From positions 7,896,501 to 7,960,500 of the forward strand of contig OX365952.1 of NCBI GenBank assembly GCA_947247005.1: a stretch of DNA of 64,000 bases, written 5' to 3'. Made by a program: the position numbers and the translations under genes. Shown in pieces: positions 33,202 through 42,275 of the stretch. The stretch's first letter is position 1. Each line of letters begins with the position of its first letter. The DNA comes from Spisula solida. Lineage: Eukaryota; Mollusca; Bivalvia; Venerida; Mactridae. The notes below the pieces were generated by a model. It saw only the letters and a program-made list of their open reading frames with translations. It searched no databases and was not told the DNA's origin.

Positions 33202-35636
33202 TATGGAAGCCCTGGAGGGCACTTTTGACTTAGGTGTTGGGACTTGTGACTTATGACTTGTGACTTAGAACTTGTGACTTATGACTTGTGACTTATGACT
33301 TGTGACTTACATTCTATAAATAAATCTGCGCGCACTTCCTTGGACAGCGTGGATGGTGAAGCATGCTGTCTGAATCGGAATTACCTGATAATAGTCTATA
33401 GTGAGTCAGGTAAGTCGGCATTAGTTTTGTTTGAATGAAATCGTCATTGTTGAAGGCATCGAACCGTTATTCTGAATTGTTAACACCATTAACTAGAATA
33501 CCGTTCATGTAATAGCATAATGTCACATGGCATAGTTGTGTATTATACGTGTACATGTACATACAGAATTATAATGGTTTGCTTCCTTTTCGCTATTATT
33601 TTTGCGTCTCATTTGAGACAGATAGTTCGGATCATACATGGTGCAATGAATTAGATTTTAAGTTTTGTTTATGTAATAAGAATTATATGTTCTTCTACAT
33701 TTTTCCAGGTGAAGAAACGTGAATATCCGTGCTGCGTGTGTTTGTTCGGTGCGTTTGGTTCGACAAATGGTGTGGCGCAAACCTATTTACCTATATAGTC
33801 TTTAAACCCAGCAAAGCAACCGGCTCAAATGTAAACTTGGCAATTGTGTGACACTATGGGCTAGAATAGATTTTGAATGTGGTTGTGTTATGTAACATAA
33901 TGGTGAAGTAGAACATTATAAGGTTTTCCGGACAATTCCAAGTAGTGGATATCAATACATTTACATTTATGGCGCCTACGAACTAAGCTTTTCATGATAG
34001 CTTTATAGTATCCGTATACGTTTAATTTCATAGACGTAATGTCGGACAGACATGTTTAGAAATAATACGCCATTTTGTCATGTTTTGAAATACATGTAAT
34101 GCAACAGACTCAAAGTTGTCATTTGCAAATGTGTTTTTGTCTACAGTTCATCATTTACAACATAATACTGCATTTGTGTTAACTCTGTATACAATATAAA
34201 GCAAAGACCAAAAACACTGTCAATTTCATGATTAAATATCATTCCAAGAGTTTGGCTTCAATGGATACTGATAACAAACGAAGGATAACAAACTCATATT
34301 AAATTACAACATTGATTATAATAACACTTATTATGATATATTTTGCTGTCTATAATTTTATCAAAGGTAGAATGTATTTTACACGTCTCAAGTCCCAAGT
34401 CCCAAGTGATAAGTCATAAGTTACAAGTCACAAGTCACAAGTTATAAGTCTCAAGTCACAAGTCACAAGTCACAAGTCACAAGTCTCAAGTCTCAAGTCA
34501 CAAGTCACAAGTCACAAGTCACAAGTCTTAAGTCACAAGTCACAAGTCACAAGTTATAAGTCTCAAGTCACAAGTCACAAGTCACAAGTCACAAGTCTCA
34601 AGTCACAAGTCACAAGTCAAAATCTTAATTGAAATGCAGAAATAAACCAGACGTTATAACCATATTAGTGCTTTACTATACGAATAAATGAAGCATTAGA
34701 CATACATGTCAAAATTAATAGAGCAACATACACATAAAATTAATATACTAAAGTGGCTCGGCATAACAATACCGACTAACAACATGCCATACTTAGTTAT
34801 ACAAATATTTTTAATCATGGCATATGCTGTAAATGGGTGAACTTCTGTTTGGAATTAAACACACGCCCTTCCAACATCTCAAAATCAATTGGAGTACATG
34901 TATATCATCAAGGTTTTTGTGTCGAACTCTATCATGGTACAGGGTTTTATGGATCCTTTACCATAAACATTCTTATTGTGTGTCACTCAGTCCAGATCGG
35001 TTTGTATTTCTCTGTCGACCATATCAACCATAACTTCCATTTGAGTATATGTAGGTTCATAATGAGACAATAATATTTATGCTCAACTTGTGCGTATATG
35101 CATTTCTGTCCATTAAAGTAGTTGTTCTCAGCTTTTTATGCAATATTCCACAAGAGATATTTTCAGGATTCCACGACATATATTTAATTTATCTCCACCT
35201 GCAAAAACAAACAAACATTTTAATTACACTGGTCATTCTTTTCCCTCCCCTTAACCAAAAGATTTGTCAGGATTGTGACGCTAAAATTATAATAAAAAAG
35301 TTGGAAATATATTCTAACTTTGTATGCAATAACATATCGATAAAGAAGAATTTTAAACCTAACTCTTATGTAGTAGAATGATTGTAAATCCGTTTAACAA
35401 TTGTTATTTAATCAAACAACTAAAACTGACTTACCTGTCTTGCTGAAAATATAAAAATCCGATTCACGTATCATCCGTTTTTATCCACGTTATTGTTACA
35501 CGTAAGGGAAAAATAAAGCATGCAAATATATTTATAGTTTGTTTGGTCACAACTCCTAAGTCACAAGTCACAAGTTATAAGTCACAAGTCATAAGTCACA
35601 AGTCATAAGTCAAAAGTGCCCTCCAGGGCTTCCATA
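33202..35636. mobile_element. nested 2.4-kb element with heptamer subterminal arrays
   Basis: TIRs TATGGAAGCCCTGGAGGGCA and its inverse extend about 30 bp (to TTTTGACTTA). GTTATT is duplicated at 33196-33201 and 35637-35642. Each end carries an array of 7-bp units (GTGACTT on the left at 33225-33310; AAGTCAC/AAGTCAT on the right at 35555-35612), and a third, longer array lies at 34385-34622. I see no transposase frame. Removing the insert restores a continuous left intron of the host element of about the same size (643 bp) as the right one. Confidence 0.8.
34385..34622 (+). repeat. AAGTCAC heptamer array
   Basis: More than 30 tandem 7-mers of type AAGTCAC, AAGTCTC, AAGTTAT, the same motif as the subterminal arrays of the surrounding element. 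Confidence 0.95.
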
Positions 35637-35851
35637 GTTATTAACGCTAGTTAGATGCTGTGTACGTAAACACATAAAATGCATACATTTATACACCTAA
35701 GCGTACATTTTAACACAATACATGAAGTCCGTACCTAAATGTCTAGTTTGTTAACATTAACAATTATTTGTCAGAACAAACCTATCCAAAGGTTTCTGTG
35801 CTATCGCATGTTATAATTTTCTATAACTAAGCATTTTTTATAATCTTTCAG

Positions 35852-36233
35852 ACTGAAACATGCCGTCCAAAGCAAAATCAAACCTATCGCTGAACAGGGT
35901 AAAGCGAAGGAGATACACAATACAGAAGACACTCACGACTTTCCTTAAAATAAAGAAGCCATTGGTTAAAGCGTTACCCCTGAAAAAGAACTTTTGTCTC
36001 CAAGAAAACATACTTTTTCATTGAAGAGACTTATTCAGTCGCCTTTTGATAAAACATTAAATTTAGACAGGAAACATACACCATCGAAATCCCCTCTGTC
36101 CGAAAGGGTTAAAAGATCGTTGAACAAGGAATTTCCTCGCCAAGCCATAGCAGACTCTAATGTCTCTAATACTTGTGATATAATTTTTGACATAGTAGAG
36201 GATTATGAAAATGATACGTGTGTCTCTGGTTAA
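35852..36233 (+). pseudogene. basic Ser/Pro-rich coding exon with one frameshift (unrecognised)
   Basis: After the acceptor taatctttcag the ATG at 35860 opens MPSKAKSNLSLNRVKRRRYT. The frame shifts once near 35985 and continues SPRKHTFSLKRLIQSPFDKT, KSPLSERVKRSLNKEFPRQ and an acidic end (FDIVEDYENDTCVSG) to the stop at 36231-36233. About 124 residues are readable in all. Repeated S-P sites in a basic context suggest a nuclear or phosphorylated protein; no family recognised. It mirrors the position of the zinc-finger exon on the other side of the 7.26-kb element. Confidence 0.4.
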
Positions 36234-36239
36234 AAGTAG

Positions 36240-36430
36240 TGTTTGTTGTCAAGGATGTTTATGTGACCACCTTATACCGAAGGCGAAATAAAAATGGTAC
36301 CAGTGATTTGTTGATTGACGATCAGATAAAAAAAGTGCGGGATTATTTGCTCTCATTGCAGCAGAAACGACTTGTCCAGAGTAATTATTACAGGTTTCAC
36401 TACCGATATAACATACACTAGGACAACTAC
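36240..36430 (+). repeat. SINE-body-like fragment
   Basis: AATAAAAATGGTACCAG at 36286-36302 matches the joint after the tRNA head of the SINEs at 8062 and 29760. The following sequence (GATTGACGATCAGAT, GTGCGGGATTATTTG) differs, so this is a relative or chimera. Confidence 0.3.
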
Positions 36431-37117
36431 TTGTATAGTTCATTTGTAAGACATCAAGCCATAGTTCAATGGTTTTAAACTCTTAATTTATTGTTTAATT
36501 TTGAAATCTGTATTTACAGATACATAAACATGATCACAGATAATCATCAAAATAATATGGAGATCATTATATAAATCACAGGCATTTGCATCAAATCATA
36601 ATATAAATATTTTGTAAAATGAAATTATCGTTTGCAAAGTATATAACAAAGTATTCCAATAGTAGAAACGAATGAATGAAAATAGTTTGAACTCACAAAA
36701 GAATTGTTAAATTCTATTGTAACGATCATGCCGCTCAAATCCGATATGTATGTTGCAAATGGCATAGATCATTGCTTGAACAATTTGCTCAATGTATTCA
36801 ACATGTGTATATGACCCTTTGATAAAGTTCTTATGTATCAATTTATACATGTTGACTTATACCTTTATGTTTTTGTTACTTAAAACGTCACAGTACGATG
36901 TATGCCTAGTGAAAATTAAAATATATATGTACATGTATAACACAATGATTTGCGTTTATTTGTCAATTTTGAATTTATTGGCTTAAAAAATATAAAAAGT
37001 ACGAAAAGAAAAACAGAAGAAAAAACACTGACTAATTAGACAGAACTAACTTGTGTTGTGTAATAACATTTCTAATAATCCACCAAACTAACAATATCAG
37101 TACAGCAAAATCAGCCT
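36431..37117. other. AT-rich interior of the 7.26-kb element
   Basis: No frame or repeat that I can support. Confidence 0.4.
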
Positions 37118-37441
37118 TACGAAAGACCGGTACTGACAGTTTAACTTCACGGATTCACAATTTCAGCTTCATAATTGCAACTTCACGGTTTCGTGATTTC
37201 AACTTCATTAATTTACAAACTTATCATCTTCACGAGTTCACAATTTTAACTTCATACATTCACGATTTCAATTTCAAATACTAAACGATTTCAACATCGA
37301 GAATTCTTGAAATTGAAATCATGAAGTAGAAATCGTGTATGCTTGACGTTGAAAACGTGAATTTGTGTAGTCAAAATCGTGAATTCATGAAGTTAAAATC
37401 GTGTTTTCATGAAGTTTAAATGGCACTACCGGTCTTTCGTA
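37118..37441. mobile_element. long foldback element with AACTTCAYGATTTC units, TA target
   Basis: TACGAAAGACCGGTA at the left and TACCGGTCTTTCGTA at the right, with TA at both borders (37118-37119, 37440-37441). Both halves consist of short units such as AACTTCACGG, TTCACGATTTC and TTCATGAATTCACG, inverted relative to each other, so the whole 324 bp can fold back. Confidence 0.75.
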
Positions 37442-37791
37442 TATCCATAATGTGCTTAAAGGCAATAGTGCTAAGATGAAATCTATATCAAGAGCGCTCC
37501 CCTTAGTTTTCGGTTTGTAAAAGTTTATTTAAACTAGTGAACAAGTACATTGTATTTAAACCGTCTTGAAAAAGTATCAACCACGTACATTTCACGGAGA
37601 CCAACTTTTTGAAGCAAGTTTCATGATGATCGAGTTTTCCCTAGAGACCAAGTGACCTAGTTTTTAACTTGTTTCAACATTCATGTACAAAAACGATCAG
37701 AACAAATTACAAGAGCAGATGAAAAGTATGGCGTCAATGTAAAATTTAAACATACTAGTAGTACATGACGGAAAGACGACAGACACCCAAA
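37442..37791. other. element interior between foldback and LTR element
   Basis: Short HINE-like phrases (GACCAAGTGACCTAGTTTTT) near 37640; otherwise nothing. Confidence 0.35.
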
Positions 37792-37935
37792 TGTCACAGG
37801 GTGAGAAAAATGTGCAACCAGACCGGGGCTCGAACCCGGGACCCTTCGCTTACAGGGCGAATGCTCTACCGACTGAGCTAGCCGGCTGCCTACACACGTC
37901 CTCACCCATACTGTGAACAGGTTCAGACCGTGACA
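37792..37935 (-). repeat. TRIM LTR, inverted copy
   Basis: Exact inverse of the two plus-strand LTRs as far as I can read. Confidence 0.9.
37815..37887 (-). tRNA. tRNA-like sequence in LTR (anticodon loop CCTGTAA)
   Basis: See 38091-38163; identical on the minus strand. It is probably part of the LTR element and not an independent tRNA gene. Confidence 0.5.
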
Positions 37936-38042
37936 TACTCCCCCGTCATAATGAAATTCGTCCCGAATTTCTGACAGGTCTAGAGAACAAGGTAAACATG
38001 ATCTCGGAGAAATACAGTCACGGTCCCCCGTTGGGCGCCATA

Positions 38043-38186
38043 TGTCACGGTCTGAACCTGTTCACAGTATGGGTGAGGACGTGTGTAGGCAGCCGGCTAG
38101 CTCAGTCGGTAGAGCATTCGCCCTGTAAGCGAAGGGTCCCGGGTTCGAGCCCCGGTCTGGTTGCACATTTTTCTCACCCTGTGACA
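38043..38186 (+). repeat. TRIM LTR, middle copy
   Basis: TGTCACGG...CCTGTGACA, 144 bp. Internal domains lie on both sides in opposite orientations. Confidence 0.9.
38091..38163 (+). tRNA. tRNA-like sequence in LTR (TGT anticodon if read canonically)
   Basis: A full cloverleaf can be drawn: acceptor AGCCGGC/TCTGGTT (one mismatch at the base), D arm GCTC/GAGC, anticodon stem TTCGC/GCGAA with loop CCTGTAA, T arm CCGGG/CCCGG. Pol III boxes are excellent: A-box TAGCTCAGTCGG and B-box GGTTCGAGCCC. The anticodon position reads TGT (threonine), but the usual U33 is C, and no CCA logic applies. It lies centrally in an LTR, so a role as internal promoter of the element is inferred. Confidence 0.55.
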
Positions 38187-38188
38187 TT

Positions 38189-38206
38189 TGGCGCCCAACG
38201 GGGGAC
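38189..38206 (+). promoter_or_regulatory. primer-binding site of the TRIM
   Basis: TGGCGCCCAACGGGGGAC, the complement of a tRNA 3' end with CCA, two bases inside the LTR boundary. The inverse copy lies at 38022-38039. Confidence 0.8.
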
Positions 38207-38293
38207 CGTGACTGTATTTCTCCGAGATCATGTTTACCTTGTTCTCTAGACCTGTCAGAAATTCGGGACGAATTTCATTATGACGGGGGAGTA

Positions 38294-38437
38294 TGTCACG
38301 GTCTGAACCTGTTCACAGTATGGGTGAGGACGTGTGTAGGCAGCCGGCTAGCTCAGTCGGTAGAGCATTCGCCCTGTAAGCGAAGGGTCCCGGGTTCGAG
38401 CCCCGGTCTGGTTGCACATTTTTCTCACCCTGTGACA
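38294..38437 (+). repeat. TRIM LTR, right copy
   Basis: 144 bp, same as 38043-38186; followed by CAAA. Confidence 0.9.
38342..38414 (+). tRNA. tRNA-like sequence in right LTR
   Basis: Identical to 38091-38163. Confidence 0.5.
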
Positions 38438-38441
38438 CAAA

Positions 38442-38670
38442 CATCCTAAATATTCACATTGAGTACTTTGTATTATTGTAATAGATAAACAACTTTTAAA
38501 CGAATGTAGAAAGACAGTAAACTCTACCCGAGGACTCTAATTAGAAATATAACGAATACAACACTGTCATATGGGAAGACAATGAAGGAATCCCTGTTAA
38601 ATGTGCATACAATCATTAAAACAATACTCATTAAAAGCAGTATTTAAGCAACATATCGACAATCACCCAT
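38442..38670. other. AT-rich spacer
   Basis: Between the TRIM and the zinc-finger pseudogene; nothing recognised. Confidence 0.4.
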
Positions 38671-39203
38671 TCAATCACTCTTATGATGCTTAGTAGTATG
38701 GGCACTGAGTCCACTCCTGTATTTGTACGTCTTTCCACAGACATAGACAGATAAGCTGTCTGCAAGTGGCTGCTTTAAATTATGACGGTCCAGCTAATAC
38801 AGGCATCCCTGTATAGATTGCGTCGAAATGGTTTGACTACCCACAGACACTGCACCTGTGCTTTTTTCTCCGTTATGTTTGGAGTGTTGGTCCTTCATCT
38901 TCGATGAGTCCTGCTCTTGATAATCACACAGGATACATTAATTTTAAAGATGAACAGTTTCTTTTCACGTCTGATATGACGAAGCAGTTCAGTATTAGTA
39001 GCAAACGCGCTATTGCATATACTACACACATAATGTTTAGTCGCACCGTGTACACTACATCTATGCTCCGTTATGCTACCGTGGGAGAAGAAATGCTTAC
39101 CACAGCAAACTCGCACCTCCCGTGTGTCTCCTTTCGTGATGAGTCAAGTTACTCTTTCTCGAAAACGAATTTCCACACGTTGGACACATGTTTAAGGTAG
39201 GTT
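38671..39203 (-). pseudogene. decayed C2H2 zinc-finger exon of the 7.26-kb element
   Basis: Minus-strand frames show successive C2H2 fingers: CPTCGNSFSRKSNLTHHE (first, intact), then after a one-base frame change CCGKHFFSHGSITEHRC and CSICNSAFATNTELLRHI. More degraded ones follow (HRCSVCG, and VCGKTYKYRSGLSAHTTKHH before a stop at 38671). At least three frame changes and internal stops mark it as a pseudogene. The first finger is in frame with the MASSVAK exon of the right TIR across a 685-bp intron. A DNA-binding role in transposition or regulation is only a guess. Confidence 0.65.
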
Positions 39204-39734
39204 CTGAAAAGTTAAATAACGGCGCAATAAATATATGCATTGCGTAATATAGATTTATATACAATGCACATGTAATGAAACGTTCTCAATAAATTAGGTG
39301 ACTTTCATCAAAATTTGGCTAACCGGAACGTTAGTGCAAACGCTTACATTTGAATAATAACATGTATTTAAATTTCCAATTGGATACGTTGTAGTATTTA
39401 TAGGAATGATAAACGCTCTTGAATGCGTTAAATGTATAATTATGCATCGGCATATAGTTAACTTACACTGGAACAGTTGCATGATGTTTACATTTCATCA
39501 AGAAGATTTTATTCGATTTTTGATGAAAACGGTATTCATTTCATAATGACTACAAACGATATTATTTTCTTATTTATGGTGCAAAATCACTATTACCCGC
39601 ATTTTTGTTTTCTAAAAATATTTCTGATAATAAATACAACTATACACACAACATATGAATACAACATTTTCTTTAAAGTTCACTTGTTGCAAATGTACAA
39701 GAGAGAAGAATAAATTTAATGCGAACGTTATTTG
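39204..39734 (-). other. putative intron of the right-hand gene of the 7.26-kb element
   Basis: AT-rich, bounded by the MASSVAK donor (in the TIR) and the acceptor at 39204. Sequence at 39700-39735 still shows weak similarity to 32923-32960 inverted. Confidence 0.35.
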
Positions 39735-39959
39735 TTTAAAATACGTTTGGTCGAGCATCAATTAAAAACAGCGAAAGATACAGCAAAATCGACAATTCCC
39801 GAGTGTTTCTATATATATCAGATATTCTTTAGGCGATATAATATAACCGTCTTAAATGTATGCTTGTAATAATCAAGAAAATACTCACCTTTTGCGACGG
39901 AAGACGCCATTTTTCGGACTACCAACGTTATTCGTTAGATCACGTGATTCGACACACTG
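39735..39959 (-). repeat. right TIR of the 7.26-kb element
   Basis: Inverse of 32698-32922; the first-exon segment is identical to the left one. Confidence 0.85.
39889..39910 (-). CDS. putative first coding exon in right TIR (MASSVAK)
   Basis: Same sequence as in the left TIR, on the minus strand. Its phase-1 donor joins in frame to the acceptor ttatttaacttttcag before 39203, giving MASSVAK-E-PTLNMCPTCG, a zinc-finger start. Confidence 0.5.
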
Positions 39960-39961
39960 AG

Positions 39962-40070
39962 GGGTGTACTAGTGGTCTAGTGGTAAGGGCTACTGACTGC
40001 TGATCTGAAGGGTGTGGGTTCGATCCCTACTCCATGACGGTCAAAAAGTGAAATGCTTTTCAGTGTTTCC
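39962..40070 (+). mobile_element. tRNA-derived SINE, second family
   Basis: A-box-like TAGTGGTCTAGTGGTAAGGG and B-box GGTTCGATCCC, followed by AAAAAGTGAAATGCTTTTCA. It abuts the right end of the 7.26-kb element. Confidence 0.6.
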
Positions 40071-40292
40071 CACCTAACATAACTAAACTTACTAACAGTC
40101 TTTCGGACGAGACGAGACCAGCACGCAATGGCAACACTGTATGAATTTAAAGGTAGTATTTAACATGGTGTTCTTACAATATACATCGTAAACTTAGTTT
40201 GTGCATTGTTACAACTATGGCAACAGAAACATTGAACATAGCTTCAAACCGGTGGGGGGGCTTCTGTATTCCTTGCAATTCTAAATGACTTT

Positions 40293-41214
40293 AGCTCACC
40301 TGTCACAAAGTGACAGTGAGCTTTTGTGATCACTCGTCGTCCGTCCGTCCGTCAACAATTGGCTTGTGTAGACACTAGAGGTCACAATTTTAGCCTAATC
40401 TTTATGAAACTTGGTCACAATGATCATCTCAACAAAATCTAGGCCAAGTTCGATAATTGGTCATCTGGGGTCAAAAACTAGGTCACTAGGTCAAATCATA
40501 GAAAAACCTTGTGTAGTCACTAGAGGTCACCATTTTGACTTATTCTTTATGAAACTAGGTCACAATGATCTTCTCAACAAAATCTAGGTCAAGTTCGATA
40601 TAGGGTCATTCGGGGTCAAAAACTAGGTCACATGGTCAAATCATAGAAAAACCTTGTGTAGTCACTAGAGGTCTCAATTTCAACATTATCTTTATGAAAA
40701 TTGGTCACAATGATCATCTCAACATAATCTAGGCCAAGTTGATATTGGGTCATCTGGGTTTAAAAACTAGGTCACTAGGTCAAATCATAGAAAAACCTTG
40801 TGTAGTCACTAGTGGTCACAATTTTGACATATTCTTTATGAAACTTGGTCACAATGATCATCTCAATAAAATCTAGGTCAAGTTCGATATTGGGTCATAT
40901 GGGGTCAAAAACTAGGCCACAAGGTCAAATCATAGAAAAACCTTGTGTATTCACTAGAGGTCAATGTTTTGGCCTGATCTTTACGAAACTTGGTCACAAT
41001 GATCATCTCAACAAAATCTAGGTCAAGTTCGATATTGGTTCATCTGGGGTCAAAAACTAGGTCATTAGGTCAAATCATATAAAAGCCTTATGTAGTCACT
41101 AGAGGTCACAATATTGGCCTAATCTGTATGAAACTTGGTCACAGTGATCATCTCAACAAAATCTAGATCAAAGTCGACAGGTGAGCGACCTAGGGCCCTT
41201 TGGGCCCTCTTGTT
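40293..41214 (+). mobile_element. HINE/Pearl-like element, AGCTCACCTG subfamily
   Basis: 5' hairpin AGCTCACCTGTCAC-AAA-GTGACAGTGAGCT; six or so units of about 143-145 bp; 3' CAGGTGAGCGACCTAGGG, palindrome GGGCCCTTTGGGCCC, TCTTGTT. Very close to 18657-19907. Confidence 0.8.
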
Positions 41215-41360
41215 TAATGCGTACGACTCCATATAACAGAATGATAAATGACGTTTCTTTAATTCATTATATTCAATTATTGATTAATTATTGTAGGAAA
41301 ATCATAGACAAAATTCGGCTTAAACTTCAATATGGGTTTATGTGATGTAAATTACAAGGT

Positions 41361-41868
41361 ACTCTCCAATTGCCTCGCCCGAAACAACATCGTTTCTAGG
41401 CTCTGCACTATCGCTAGTGTATTTGCGTTATTGTTATTTTTAGACAGGAGAATCCAAAACCAGCGTACAGCGAGGCAAATTTGATAATGTAAACGGGGTT
41501 TAAATGCATTATGTTAAAAGAATGACTTGTATTATATATATAAAAAAACTCGCACTTTCAGTTTATCATATTGATAATAAGTTAATAACTAATAAAAAAT
41601 GACCAGTCGAAAGAATCATGAAATATTTAAACCTCAGGCAGAGTGTGTGTGTACTCGTTTAAACCCTTCATGGTCACCACTAAACTCTCTGCTATACCTC
41701 TCTCTCTATACATACAAGTAAACTTTCATCAACCAATGAAAATGTGTATCAGGGTTCACAGCAGTTTTGTAGAGTTCAAATATCAAAATATTCTAGTATT
41801 TTAAGCAGCGTGTGAATGGTAACGGTTAAGTGGAAACCAAAGCGCTGTAGGGAGCGTAATTACAAGGT
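41361..41868. mobile_element. 508-bp insertion with 11-bp direct repeats (MITE-like)
   Basis: AATTACAAGGT occurs at 41350-41360 and 41858-41868. The paralogous locus at about 49526-49545 has the sequence once, uninterrupted, so this is an insertion. The ends ACTCTCC and GGAGCGT give a weak 7-bp terminal inverted repeat. A 9-11 bp duplication would fit a Mutator-like source; no coding content. Confidence 0.65.
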
Positions 41869-41985
41869 TGGTTGTTAAGACAATATGAAAACCTTGTACA
41901 TGAATTAGAGGCTGCATTTACTTGATTACCATTAAGGGCCTGCAGGAACTACTACAACAGGTGAGCGACCTAGGGCCCTCTTGTT
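41869..41985 (+). repeat. HINE-like 3' end fragment
   Basis: ACCTTGTACATGAATTAGAG...ACAACAGGTGAGCGACCTAG...CCCTCTTGTT resembles 19820-19907. Confidence 0.65.
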
Positions 41986-42275
41986 GAATTTTACGATCTA
42001 TTGAAAATGCCAATTCGTCAATTTCGCATATATTTAACGTGTTTTGTCGTTTCATGGTTGTAATTGTTTTTGATGAAAAACACCCTAGTTTCAATGTCAT
42101 GATAGTCAGTAACAAACACATAAAATTTCGTGCAGAAATTTCTATGAAGTTTGGTTAAATTCCATCAATTGAGGAGGTGTTGTTGAGAGGAATTGTTGAC
42201 GGACGGACGACGACGGAAGCCGGACAACCGTAGCGAACGTCTGTTTAAGGTAGATCTATAGCACTCGTACAACAA

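Larger units (their letters stand above)
37792..38437. mobile_element. composite of a miniature LTR retrotransposon (TRIM) with tRNA-like sequences in its LTRs
   Basis: Order: LTR(-) 37792-37935, internal(-) 37936-38042, LTR(+) 38043-38186, internal(+) 38187-38293, LTR(+) 38294-38437. The three 144-bp LTRs look identical, begin TGTCACGG and end CCTGTGACA. The internal part (107 bp) starts with the primer-binding site TGGCGCCCAACGGGGGAC two bases after the LTR and ends GACGGGGGAGTA before the next LTR (weak polypurine tract). CAAA flanks the composite on both sides (37788-37791, 38438-38441). No coding capacity, so it relies on another element's proteins. Confidence 0.88.
38043..38437 (+). mobile_element. 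canonical LTR-internal-LTR unit of the TRIM, 395 bp
   Basis: Two direct 144-bp LTRs around 107 bp with PBS at 38189-38206. The PBS complements a tRNA 3' end finishing GGGCGCCA, the type used by lysine-tRNA-primed elements. Confidence 0.9.
32698..39959. mobile_element. 7.26-kb element bounded by about 225-bp terminal inverted repeats carrying promoter plus first exon
   Basis: The left terminus CAGTGTGGCGAATCACGTGA (32698 on) is repeated inverted at the right (39959 backwards) with about six mismatches over about 222 bp. Weaker similarity continues some 30 bp past a small indel. Each TIR contains ATGGCGTCTTCCGTCGCAAAAG followed by gtgagt, an identical short coding exon (MASSVAK) with a splice donor facing inwards. 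AGG flanks both ends (possible 3-bp duplication, or chance). Inside are a plus-strand frameshifted frame (35852-36233), a minus-strand decayed zinc-finger exon (38671-39203) and nested insertions at 33202-35636, 37118-37441 and 37792-38437. No transposase recognised; superfamily unknown. Confidence 0.75.

Noticed and set aside
34385..34622. CRISPR-like array
   Set aside because: Seven-base tandem units without spacers in a eukaryotic transposon; same motif as the subterminal repeats.
34833..35381. Several 66-100 codon frames inside the nested element
   Set aside because: AT-rich, no motif, mutually overlapping frames; no evidence of a transposase.
37815..38414. Three ordinary tRNA genes in a cluster
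   Set aside because: All three lie at the same offset in 144-bp LTRs with TGTCAC/GTGACA ends and a primer-binding site; U33 is replaced by C. An LTR component explains them better.
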